From: an uncultured Flavobacterium sp.
GTDB lineage: Bacteria; Bacteroidota; Bacteroidia; Flavobacteriales; Flavobacteriaceae
Direction of reading: 5' to 3'
Assembly (NCBI RefSeq): GCF_947632075.1
Contig: NZ_CANRNX010000001.1
Coordinates: 1 to 64,000, forward strand
DNA: 64,000 bases
The notes under the pieces are model-generated. The model worked only from the letters and a program-made list of their open reading frames with translations. It searched no databases and was not told the DNA's origin. Shown here in pieces: positions 27,305 to 34,963 of this stretch (the first letter of the stretch is position 1; every line of letters begins with the position of its first letter). The position numbers were made by a program, and so were the translations under genes.

Positions 27305-27335
27305 AAAAAAGTCAGTTATAAAAACTGACTTTTTA
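27305..27335. terminator. Shared terminator of small gene and HAD gene
   Basis: AAAAAAGTCAGTT and AACTGACTTTTT pair around a 5-base loop; it suits both convergent genes. Confidence 0.85.
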
Positions 27336-27989
27336 TTTTAATTTCATAATAAACTGAGCATCTATTAAATTAAAATCATTTACTAAAACACTTGCACCTT
27401 CAAGGTTTTGTAATTTCGAATTTTCGCTATTGTATCCTAAACAATAAATACCTGCATCTACTGCGGCTCTAACTCCATTAGTACTATCTTCAATTACAAT
27501 ACAAGATTTTTTTTCATGTTTTGACAAAGAAGCCGCGTGAACAAAAATAGCCGGATCTGGTTTAGATTTTGGAAAATCTTCTCCACTTACCTTATGACTA
27601 AAAAAATCATGTAATTTAAAACGATTAAAAACGCGTTCAATAGTTCCTTTTGATGCTGATGAAGCTAAAATTAATTCGATGTTGTTTTTATGTAAATCAA
27701 CAATTAAATTATAAACACCATCAATCATATCTAAATCTGGCTTAGTATCAAAAGCATCATTAAATAAACTTCGCTTTCGCAGAATTAAATCTTCAACATT
27801 ATCAGAAAGATTAAATCTATCTTTTAATTTTTGAAATACATTTCGAGTTGAATTTCCTGTAAAGGTTGCATAAAGCTCTTCAGAAACGTCAATTCCTAAT
27901 TCTTCAAAATGTTTAAAATATGCGTATTTATGAACCGGTTCTGTATCAACGATCACCCCGTCCATATCAAAAATTACTGTTTTAATCAT
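27333..27989 (-). CDS. HAD-superfamily hydrolase, phosphoglucomutase-like subgroup
   Basis: The 218-residue protein has the HAD nucleophile motif FDMDGVIVDTEP at 7-18, ASSAS near 109-113 (motif II), K near 142 in FPKSKPDP, and IEDSTNGVRAA near 166-176 (motif IV). The helical cap after motif I places it with beta-phosphoglucomutase-like and small sugar-phosphate phosphatases. The substrate cannot be told from sequence. It is a monocistronic gene. Confidence 0.85.
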   Translation of the reverse strand: MIKTVIFDMDGVIVDTEPVHKYAYFKHFEELGIDVSEELYATFTGNSTRNVFQKLKDRFNLSDNVEDLILRKRSLFNDAFDTKPDLDMIDGVYNLIVDLHKNNIELILASSASKGTIERVFNRFKLHDFFSHKVSGEDFPKSKPDPAIFVHAASLSKHEKKSCIVIEDSTNGVRAAVDAGIYCLGYNSENSKLQNLEGASVLVNDFNLIDAQFIMKLK

Positions 27990-28006
27990 GAGTTGTATTG
28001 TTTGGT

Positions 28007-28014
28007 CAAAATTA
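28007..28014 (-). promoter_or_regulatory. -7 element of the HAD gene promoter
   Basis: TAATTTTG on the minus strand fits TAnnTTTG, 17 bases before the start codon. Confidence 0.45.
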
Positions 28015-28092
28015 ATCTTTATGTCTTTGATAAAAAAATAATAACCTTGCCAATATCACGGTAAATAACTTTATTTTAACATAAGAAAAAAC

Positions 28093-28100
28093 TATCTTTG
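28093..28100 (+). promoter_or_regulatory. -7 element of rsmB promoter
   Basis: TATCTTTG fits TAnnTTTG and lies 18 bases before ATG 28119. It includes the in-frame TTG at 28098, which therefore cannot be the start. Confidence 0.6.
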
Positions 28101-28118
28101 CAAACTGATTTATTTACA

Positions 28119-29333
28119 ATGAGATTACATAGAAACTTAGTTTTTACCGTTATCGATTCGCTTATGGCGATTTTTAACGAGGGAGAATACGCAGATAAAG
28201 TAGTGGCTCGCGCCCTAAAAAAAGATAAACGCTGGGGAAGCAGCGATAGAAAGTTTGTTGCCGAAACCATTTACGAAATTGTTCGTTGGAAAAGATTATA
28301 CGCTGAAATTGCAGAAGTTAGAGATCCGTTTGACAGAGATGACATTTGGAGAATATTTGCAGTTTGGGCAGTATTAAGAGGTATTAAATTACCAGATTGG
28401 AAATATTTTGAAGGTACACCTGTGAGAAAAATCAAAGGTCGTTTTGATGAATTATCTAAAATTAGAAAAATCAAAGAATCAATTCCTGATTGGATTGACG
28501 AATTAGGTGAAAAAGAATTAGGAACAGAAGTTTGGACTGAAGAATTAAAAGCTCAAAACCAACAAGCAAAAGTTGTTTTACGTGTAAATCGTTTAAAAAC
28601 AACCAAAGAAAAGCTTCGTGCCCAATTAATGGATTTAGATATTGAAACAGATTTCCATGAAGATTATCCAGATGCTTTAATTCTTCGTGAGCGTGCAAAC
28701 GTTTTCATGACCGATTTATTTAAACAAGGTTTATTTGAAGTTCAAGATGCTTCTTCACAAAAAGTTGCCTTTTTATTAGATGTTAAACCAGGAATGCGCG
28801 TAGTTGATGCTTGTGCAGGAGCTGGTGGAAAAACCCTTCACATTGCTTCTTTAATGGAAAACAAAGGGCAAATTATCGCTATGGATTTATACGAAAGCAA
28901 ACAACGCCAACTTAAAATTAGAGCAAAACGTAACGAAGCTTTCAACATTGAATACCGTATTATAGACTCTACCAAAGTAATCAAGAAATTACATGATAAA
29001 GCAGATCGTGTTTTAATTGATGCACCCTGTAGTGGTTTAGGAGTTTTAAAAAGAAATCCGGATAGCAAATGGAAATTACAACCAGAATTTGTAGATAACA
29101 TCAAAAAAACCCAAGAAGAAGTTTTAGCTAATTATTCAAAAATGGTTAAAGTAGGTGGTAAATTGGTTTATGCAACATGTTCTGTTCTTCCATCTGAAAA
29201 TCAAGAGCAAGTTGTAAAATTCTTAAAAACTGAATTTGGTCAAAACTTTGAATTAATTCAAGACGAAAAAGTTTTAGCTAAAGATTCTGGTTTCGATGGA
29301 TTTTACATGGCATTATTAGAAAGAAAAAAATAA
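28119..29333 (+). CDS. rsmB: rRNA cytosine-C5 methyltransferase, RsmB-like
   Basis: The 404-residue protein belongs to the NOL1/NOP2/Sun family. It has an N-terminal NusB-like helical domain and the SAM-binding motif VVDACAGAGGKT near residue 227. The two catalytic cysteines are in DAPCSGLG near 303 and YATCSVLPSENQ near 350. RsmB methylates C967 of 16S rRNA. The start is taken at ATG 28119 (MRLHRNL), because the upstream TTG lies in the promoter. The next gene begins 10 bases downstream on the same strand. Confidence 0.87.
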   Translation: MRLHRNLVFTVIDSLMAIFNEGEYADKVVARALKKDKRWGSSDRKFVAETIYEIVRWKRLYAEIAEVRDPFDRDDIWRIFAVWAVLRGIKLPDWKYFEGTPVRKIKGRFDELSKIRKIKESIPDWIDELGEKELGTEVWTEELKAQNQQAKVVLRVNRLKTTKEKLRAQLMDLDIETDFHEDYPDALILRERANVFMTDLFKQGLFEVQDASSQKVAFLLDVKPGMRVVDACAGAGGKTLHIASLMENKGQIIAMDLYESKQRQLKIRAKRNEAFNIEYRIIDSTKVIKKLHDKADRVLIDAPCSGLGVLKRNPDSKWKLQPEFVDNIKKTQEEVLANYSKMVKVGGKLVYATCSVLPSENQEQVVKFLKTEFGQNFELIQDEKVLAKDSGFDGFYMALLERKK

Positions 29334-29343
29334 CAAATTTTAC

Positions 29344-30408
29344 ATGAAAAAAATTATTTCAACTGTTGCATTATTTTTTGGAGCAATTGTTGCTTTAGCG
29401 CAACCACAAAATCAAATTACTTATTACAGTGGTGTAGATTTTAATTTAAATGGTACTTTATTAAAAAATGCATTAGCATCAAAAATTACAGATACGCATA
29501 GAGATCGAATTTCATACGATCAAGTTTGGACAGCTTTAAAAAACGCAGATGTAAATCCATCAAACAATAGTCAGGTTATTTTACTGTATGGCCACCCTAG
29601 AGTAACTAGCGGAAAATACTCTCGAGTTCGTGCTAAAAATGATAATGGAGGTGGAAGCGGTGACTGGAATAGAGAACACGTATATGCCAGATCATTAGGA
29701 AATCCGGATCTAGGAAGCTCTGGACCAGGTTCAGATGCTCACCATCTTAGACCTACAGACGTTGGTTTAAATGGTGATAGAGGGAATAGAAAATTTACTT
29801 CAGGAAATGGCAATTCAGGAACTGTAGGTTCATATTTCTATCCTGGTGATGAATGGAAAGGTGATGTTGCTCGAATGATGATGTATATGTACTTACGCTA
29901 CGGAAATCAATGTTTACCAACAAACGTTGGAGTTGGTACTGCTTTGAATGCAATTAACGATCAAATGATTCCTTTATTTTTACAATGGAACGCAGAAGAT
30001 CCAGTTTCTCAAATTGAAGATCAAAGAAATACTTATTTAGGAAACAGAAGTAACTCTGCTGGACAAGGAAATAGAAATCCTTTTATTGATAATCCGTATT
30101 TAGCAACTAAAATCTGGGGAGGCCCAATTGCACAAGATCGTTGGGGAACATTATCTAATTATGATTTCAATGCAATTGAATTTGGTATTTATCCAAACCC
30201 TGCAACAGACAATAAAGTTTATATTCAAACAACAGAGCAAATAAACTTAATTTTGGTTCATTCAATTGACGGAAAATTAATTCAACAAATTAACAATCCA
30301 CAATTTGATAATAATCAGTTTGAGATTAATAATTTAAATTCTGGTTTTTATATTATTACATTAAAATCAGATAACAAATCAACTGCAAAAAAATTGATTG
30401 TTAAATAA
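29344..30408 (+). CDS. Secreted endonuclease I with T9SS sorting domain
   Basis: The 354-residue protein has a signal peptide ending in VALAQ (about residue 20). The endonuclease I (EndA/NucM) domain shows WNREHVYARSLG near 109-120, with the catalytic histidine in REHV, then DAHHLRPTD near 131 and NGDRGNRKF near 143. The C-terminal 75 residues form a T9SS type A domain (GIYPNPATDNKVYI, then GFYIITLK). It should degrade extracellular DNA for nutrients. Only 10 bases separate it from rsmB, so it may be expressed by read-through. Confidence 0.9.
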   Translation: MKKIISTVALFFGAIVALAQPQNQITYYSGVDFNLNGTLLKNALASKITDTHRDRISYDQVWTALKNADVNPSNNSQVILLYGHPRVTSGKYSRVRAKNDNGGGSGDWNREHVYARSLGNPDLGSSGPGSDAHHLRPTDVGLNGDRGNRKFTSGNGNSGTVGSYFYPGDEWKGDVARMMMYMYLRYGNQCLPTNVGVGTALNAINDQMIPLFLQWNAEDPVSQIEDQRNTYLGNRSNSAGQGNRNPFIDNPYLATKIWGGPIAQDRWGTLSNYDFNAIEFGIYPNPATDNKVYIQTTEQINLILVHSIDGKLIQQINNPQFDNNQFEINNLNSGFYIITLKSDNKSTAKKLIVK

Positions 30409-30410
30409 TA

Positions 30411-30442
30411 AAAAAATCCACTTCTTTCGAAGTGGATTTTTT
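30411..30442. terminator. Shared terminator with GAAA-loop core
   Basis: AAAAAATCCACTTC and GAAGTGGATTTTTT pair around TTTC, giving a GAAA tetraloop on the minus strand. It serves both convergent genes. Confidence 0.88.
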
Positions 30443-31167
30443 TATTTAATTAATTCTCGTGATATCAATAAAGCTTTAGAATCGTTTGTAACTAAATATT
30501 TTTTTATCCAAATACAATCTTCATTGTATTCGTATTCGTAAATAGCTGTTTTATCTTTAATTTCACCCCCTAAAACAATTAATGGGTAATTTCTTTCAGG
30601 CGTTGAATTTCTAGTTATTTGTTTGATATTCTTGCAATCGTCATAAACAAATTCTTCAACATCAATGTATTGAATACCTTTTTCGGTAGATGTTTTTTCT
30701 ATACGAATTAAATCTCCAAACTCATTATAAAAATAACTTTCAGACCAACTTTTAGTTCCCTTACTTTCTTCAAATAATTTTGTAAAACGTTGAATTAGTC
30801 TTTCGTGTTTATCAAACACATATTTATGGTTATTGTCTTCTATTCTTAGTCCATTTTTATTGTATTTCAATTCATAATCGATTAACTGAACTTCATTTAA
30901 AGATTTATTAGGAAATTTAATTTCTAAACTTTTAAGATTTGAATTTTCATCGAAATTAGGTTTAAACTCAGTAGTTAGTTCATCATCATAAAATAATTTC
31001 ACTGCAGAAACTTGTCCGTTTTTTAATTGAAAAACATGCTCTGAATTATTTATAGTTTTTTTTTCAATAACTACCTGATATTTATCCCAATTTGGATTTT
31101 TTTCCAAAATAAAAACTTGTGCTTTTACTGAAAAACTTAATAAGAATAAAAACAATAACTTTTTCAT
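30442..31167 (-). CDS. Hypothetical secreted protein with YD-like strand repeats
   Basis: The 241-residue protein has a clear signal peptide ending in SVKAQ (about residue 17). The mature part is beta-rich. Repeating units such as KYNKNGLRIEDNNHKYVFD and YFYNEFGDLIRIEK resemble YD/RHS-type strand pairs, as in short periplasmic or surface proteins of Bacteroidota. There is no lipobox and no T9SS domain, so it may stay in the periplasm. It follows the purine nucleoside phosphorylase gene by 9 bases and is probably cotranscribed with it. Confidence 0.7.
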   Translation of the reverse strand: MKKLLFLFLLSFSVKAQVFILEKNPNWDKYQVVIEKKTINNSEHVFQLKNGQVSAVKLFYDDELTTEFKPNFDENSNLKSLEIKFPNKSLNEVQLIDYELKYNKNGLRIEDNNHKYVFDKHERLIQRFTKLFEESKGTKSWSESYFYNEFGDLIRIEKTSTEKGIQYIDVEEFVYDDCKNIKQITRNSTPERNYPLIVLGGEIKDKTAIYEYEYNEDCIWIKKYLVTNDSKALLISRELIK

Positions 31168-31176
31168 AAACTCAGA

Positions 31177-31989
31177 TTATAAATTTAAAATTAATTCTTT
31201 AATTAGCTTTCTAAGTTTAGGCTCAGCAGCATTAACAGCTTCTAACACTTCATCGTGACTAATTGTGTGAATTGAATCTTCATTTCCCATATCTGAAATT
31301 ACCGAAACTCCAAAACATTTCATATCCATATGTCTTGCAACAATAACTTCCGGAACAGTAGACATTCCAACACAATCAGCTCCAACTGAACGAATCATTT
31401 TATATTCTGAAAGTGTTTCAAAAGTTGGCCCGGTTAATCCGTAATAAATTCCTGTATGAACAGGTGTATTTAAATCTGCAGCTAATTTCTGAGCTTTGGC
31501 TAACATTTCCTTATTATAAGGCTCACTCATATTTAAAAAACGTGGCCCAAAACGTTCATCATTTATTCCTCTTAACGGATGCTCAGGAAACATATTAATA
31601 TGATCTTTGATAAACATGATATCTCCAACTTTAAAGTTTGGATTTACTCCTCCTGATGCATTAGAAACAATTAAATTTTCTACGCCTAAGTATTTCATTA
31701 CTCGAATTGGAAAAGTAACTTCTTTCATATCGTAACCTTCATAATAATGAAAACGACCTTGCATTGCAACAACTTGTTGATTTCCAACTTTTCCGAACAA
31801 TAAATTACTTCCATGACCTTTTACAGTTGCAACTGGAAAATTAATAATTTCAGAATACGGTATACTAACTTCAATTTCCATATCGTTTACTAAATTCCCT
31901 AATCCTGAACCTAAAATTATACCAACAGTAGGTTTGTTTTGAATTTTATTTTGAATAAACGATACTGTTTCTTGAACTTTTTCCCACAT
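31177..31989 (-). CDS. Purine nucleoside phosphorylase (trimeric type)
   Basis: The enzyme splits purine nucleosides with phosphate for salvage. The 270 residues show the class I PNP motifs: GIILGSGLGNLV near 24-35, VKGHGSNLLFG near 56-66, NASGGVNP near 112, GLTGPTFET near 187 and GMSTVPEVIVARH near 209. The start lies 44 bases inside lpxK, so the two are coupled. The pairing of lpxK with PNP looks organisational rather than functional. Confidence 0.92.
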   Translation of the reverse strand: MWEKVQETVSFIQNKIQNKPTVGIILGSGLGNLVNDMEIEVSIPYSEIINFPVATVKGHGSNLLFGKVGNQQVVAMQGRFHYYEGYDMKEVTFPIRVMKYLGVENLIVSNASGGVNPNFKVGDIMFIKDHINMFPEHPLRGINDERFGPRFLNMSEPYNKEMLAKAQKLAADLNTPVHTGIYYGLTGPTFETLSEYKMIRSVGADCVGMSTVPEVIVARHMDMKCFGVSVISDMGNEDSIHTISHDEVLEAVNAAEPKLRKLIKELILNL

Positions 31990-32986
31990 ATTTTTTTATT
32001 TTTTTATTAAAAGATTCAGCGTTATTTAAAAATTGCGTTTCAATTGGTAAATAAAACAATTGTTCATTTGGCAATTTTCCTTGTAAGCGCATAAAATCTT
32101 TTTCGGTTGTTATAATTTTTCCTCCATCAGCTTTTTTCAAAATTAAATCAATATCATTTTCTGAAAAATGATGATGATCAGGAAATGTTAAAATTTTATT
32201 TTTTTCTACTTTTAAGTGTTTGTAAAAATATTCTGGTTTTGCGATTCCGGCTATTGCTATAAAAGAATCATCATCAACATTATTTAATTCAAAAACTTCA
32301 GTTGTGTTTGTAATTTCTTTATGATAACCAATAGTTGTGAAATAAACTTCTTGATTGGCTTTGAGGTTTAATTTTTTACGAATTTTATTTTGTTCATCTA
32401 AACTTAAATCAGCTGGACATTTGGTTACAATTACAACATCAGCACGTTTAGCCCCAGATTTGAATTCACGCAGATTTCCGGCAGGTAAAACCAAATCGTT
32501 GCAATATAATTCATCATATTTAGTTAACAAAATATAAAATCCTGCTTTAATAAATCGATGTTGAAAAGCATCATCTAAAAGAATAACTTCGGTGTTTGGT
32601 AATTCTTTCAAAATTTGAGAAACTCCATTTACACGCTTAGCATCAACAGCTACATGAATATTCTTGAACTTAGAAAAATATTGAAAAGGTTCATCTCCAA
32701 TATCTTCCATTTTAGTTGAAGCATCGGCTAAATAGAATCCTGCAGTTTTACGTTTATACCCACGGCTTAAAGTCACTGTTTTAAAATCTTGACTTAATAA
32801 TCGAATCAAATATTCAATTTGTGGAGTTTTGCCGGTTCCACCAACACTCAAATTTCCAACACAAATAACTGGTAAGTCGAATTCGGTTTGTTTCTTCCAT
32901 CCAAAATCAAACATAAAATTACGAATCGCAGCAATGCAACCGTAAATAAGTGAAAACGGAAATAATATTTTTCGAAGTCTTTTCAT
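31946..32986 (-). CDS. lpxK: Tetraacyldisaccharide 4'-kinase
   Basis: LpxK phosphorylates the 4' position of the lipid A precursor at the inner membrane. The N-terminus MKRLRKILFPFSLIYG is a hydrophobic anchor. The P-loop is in VGGTGKTP near residue 49, and DDAFQHR near 136 is the family signature. The start is set at ATG 32986, because an in-frame TTG at 33037 would place the start beyond the divergent promoter of the next gene. That gives 346 residues, normal for LpxK. Confidence 0.93.
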   Translation of the reverse strand: MKRLRKILFPFSLIYGCIAAIRNFMFDFGWKKQTEFDLPVICVGNLSVGGTGKTPQIEYLIRLLSQDFKTVTLSRGYKRKTAGFYLADASTKMEDIGDEPFQYFSKFKNIHVAVDAKRVNGVSQILKELPNTEVILLDDAFQHRFIKAGFYILLTKYDELYCNDLVLPAGNLREFKSGAKRADVVIVTKCPADLSLDEQNKIRKKLNLKANQEVYFTTIGYHKEITNTTEVFELNNVDDDSFIAIAGIAKPEYFYKHLKVEKNKILTFPDHHHFSENDIDLILKKADGGKIITTEKDFMRLQGKLPNEQLFYLPIETQFLNNAESFNKKIKKYVGKSSRNSIVYSK

Positions 32987-33009
32987 AATACGAAAATAGC
33001 TATTTTTTC

Positions 33010-33017
33010 TATCTTTG
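33010..33017 (+). promoter_or_regulatory. -7 element of the Nif3-family gene promoter
   Basis: TATCTTTG fits TAnnTTTG, 26 bases before ATG 33044. A TATTTTCG on the other strand at 32998-32991 may serve lpxK, so both promoters share a 57-base gap. Confidence 0.55.
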
Positions 33018-33043
33018 AGAATATAATTCGAAATCAAAATTCT

Positions 33044-34138
33044 ATGAAAATTTCAAATGTAATTCAACTATTAGAAGAATTATCTCCGCTTGCTTATGCA
33101 GAAGATTTTGACAACGTTGGTTTATTGGTTGGAAACAAGCAAAACAACTGTACTGGAGTTTTAGTTTGTCATGATGCACTTGAAGAAGTAATTGATGAAG
33201 CAGTTACAAAAAACTGTAATTTGGTAGTTTGCTTCCACCCTATTTTATTCTCGGGTTTAAAAAAAATTACAGGAAAAAATTATGTTGAACGTTCGGTAAT
33301 TAAAGCTATCAAAAACGACATTGCCATTTTTGCCATTCATACCGCTTTGGATAATCATCGTGAAGGTGTGAATCAGATTTTTTGTGATACGTTAGGTTTA
33401 ATCAATTCTAAAATATTAATTCCGAAACAAAACTTCATCTATAAATTAACTACGTTTGTTCCGAAAAAAGACGCAAAAAATGTACAACAAGCTTTATTTA
33501 AAGCTGGAGCGGGTTCGATTGGAAATTACGATGAGTGCAGTTTTTCTTCAGAAGGAGTTGGTTCTTTTAAAGGAAATCAATACAGCGAACCTGTTATTGG
33601 GAAACCACATATTTATGAAGAAGTTGAAGAAATTAAATTAGAATTTACTTTTGAAAAACATTTGAAGGGGCAAATATTAAAAGTTCTTTTTGAAAATCAT
33701 CCGTACGAAGAAGTTGCTTATGAGATCATTAAAACAGAAAATGAACTTCAGAATGTTGGAATGGGAATGATTGCAGAACTTCCGACAGAAATGGAAGAAA
33801 AAGATTTCCTATTAATGGTTAAAGAGAAAACTCAAACTGGAGGAATTCGACATAGTAATTTTCTAAATAAAAAAATTAAGAAAATAGCCGTTTTAGGTGG
33901 CTCTGGTAGTTTTGCTATTAATGCTGCAATTGCTCAAAATGCAGATGCTTACATAACAGCCGATTTAAAATATCATGATTATTATCAAGCTGAGAACAAA
34001 ATTCTTTTGGCAGATATTGGTCATTTTGAAAGCGAAAGATATATAAAAAATTATATTGTTAGGTATCTTACAAAAAAAATTACTATTTTTGCAATTATTT
34101 TATCTGAGATAAATACAAATCCAGTTAACTATATTTAG
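33044..34138 (+). CDS. Nif3-like dinuclear metal centre protein
   Basis: The 364-residue protein belongs to the Nif3/YbgI/DUF34 family. It shows EDFDNVGLLVG near residue 20, CFHPILFSGLKKI near 64 (metal-binding histidine) and IHTALDNHREGVN near 98. The C-terminal half has ADLKYHDYYQA and DIGHFESE near 325-340. The central insert (about 125-230) matches the PII-like domain of the longer YqfO-type members. Some members have been assigned GTP cyclohydrolase-related activity, but the general role is unclear. The next gene starts 2 bases after the stop, forming a two-gene operon common in flavobacteria. Confidence 0.88.
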   Translation: MKISNVIQLLEELSPLAYAEDFDNVGLLVGNKQNNCTGVLVCHDALEEVIDEAVTKNCNLVVCFHPILFSGLKKITGKNYVERSVIKAIKNDIAIFAIHTALDNHREGVNQIFCDTLGLINSKILIPKQNFIYKLTTFVPKKDAKNVQQALFKAGAGSIGNYDECSFSSEGVGSFKGNQYSEPVIGKPHIYEEVEEIKLEFTFEKHLKGQILKVLFENHPYEEVAYEIIKTENELQNVGMGMIAELPTEMEEKDFLLMVKEKTQTGGIRHSNFLNKKIKKIAVLGGSGSFAINAAIAQNADAYITADLKYHDYYQAENKILLADIGHFESERYIKNYIVRYLTKKITIFAIILSEINTNPVNYI

Positions 34139-34140
34139 AT

Positions 34141-34920
34141 ATGACAAATAAAGCAGAACTTACTGTAGAGGAAAAATTAAGAGCATTGTATGATTTGCAA
34201 TTAATTGACTCAAGAATTGATGAAATTAGAAACATGAGAGGTGAGTTACCTCTTGAAGTAGAAGATTTAAAAGACGAAGTTGCTGGACTTACAATTCGTT
34301 TAGAGAAATTAAATACGGAGGTTGAAGCTGTTAACGAGCAAATCAAAACAAAGAAAAACGACATCGATTTACATAAAGAAGCGATTAAAAAATATACAGA
34401 ACAACAAAAAGATGTTCGTAACAACAGAGAATTTAACTCTTTAACTAAAGAAATTGAATTCCAAAACTTAGAAATTGAATTAGCTGAGAAACACATTAAA
34501 GAATTCAAAGCTTCGATTGAACATAAAAAATCGGTAATTCAACAAAATTCTGAAAAATTAGATGCTAAAAAAGAACATTTAACTCATAAAGAAGCTGAGC
34601 TAAACGGTATTTTAGAAGAAACTAAACGTGAAGAAGAATTATTATTAGTAAAATCTGAAGAGTTTGGTGAATTAATTGAAGAACGCTTATTAAAAGCTTA
34701 CCAACGTATTCGTAATGGGGTTAGAAATAAATTAGCCGTTGTTTCAATTGAGCGTGGAGCTTCTGCTGGTTCATACTTTACAATTCCTCCTCAAGTTCAA
34801 GTAGAAATTGCTGCTCGTAAAAAAATTATTACAGATGAGCACAGTGGTCGTATTTTAGTTGACGCAGCTTTAGCTGAAGAAGAAAGAGAAAAAATCAATG
34901 CAATCATTGCAAATTTATAA
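34141..34920 (+). CDS. Coiled-coil protein of the DUF164 / zinc-ribbon family, cysteines lost
   Basis: The 259-residue protein has a long antiparallel coiled coil (about 10-190) and the conserved C-terminal region FTIPPQVQVEI and HSGRILVD. In the family this end is a C4 zinc ribbon with two CxxC pairs around the same landmarks. Here the positions read GASAGSYFTIPPQ and DEHSGRILVD, and the whole protein has no cysteine. The fold landmarks remain but zinc cannot be held in the usual way. It is coupled to the upstream Nif3-family gene. Family members are thought to bind nucleic acid or act as chaperone-like factors; the role is not known. Confidence 0.83.
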   Translation: MTNKAELTVEEKLRALYDLQLIDSRIDEIRNMRGELPLEVEDLKDEVAGLTIRLEKLNTEVEAVNEQIKTKKNDIDLHKEAIKKYTEQQKDVRNNREFNSLTKEIEFQNLEIELAEKHIKEFKASIEHKKSVIQQNSEKLDAKKEHLTHKEAELNGILEETKREEELLLVKSEEFGELIEERLLKAYQRIRNGVRNKLAVVSIERGASAGSYFTIPPQVQVEIAARKKIITDEHSGRILVDAALAEEEREKINAIIANL

Positions 34921-34923
34921 TAC

Positions 34924-34957
34924 AAAAAAGGTTTCGAAATTTCGAAACCTTTTTTTA
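34924..34957. terminator. Shared terminator
   Basis: The 20-base perfect palindrome at 34930-34949 (GGTTTCGAAA / TTTCGAAACC) is flanked by six A and six or more T. It serves the convergent coiled-coil and subtilase genes. Confidence 0.9.
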
Positions 34958-34963
34958 TTTTAT

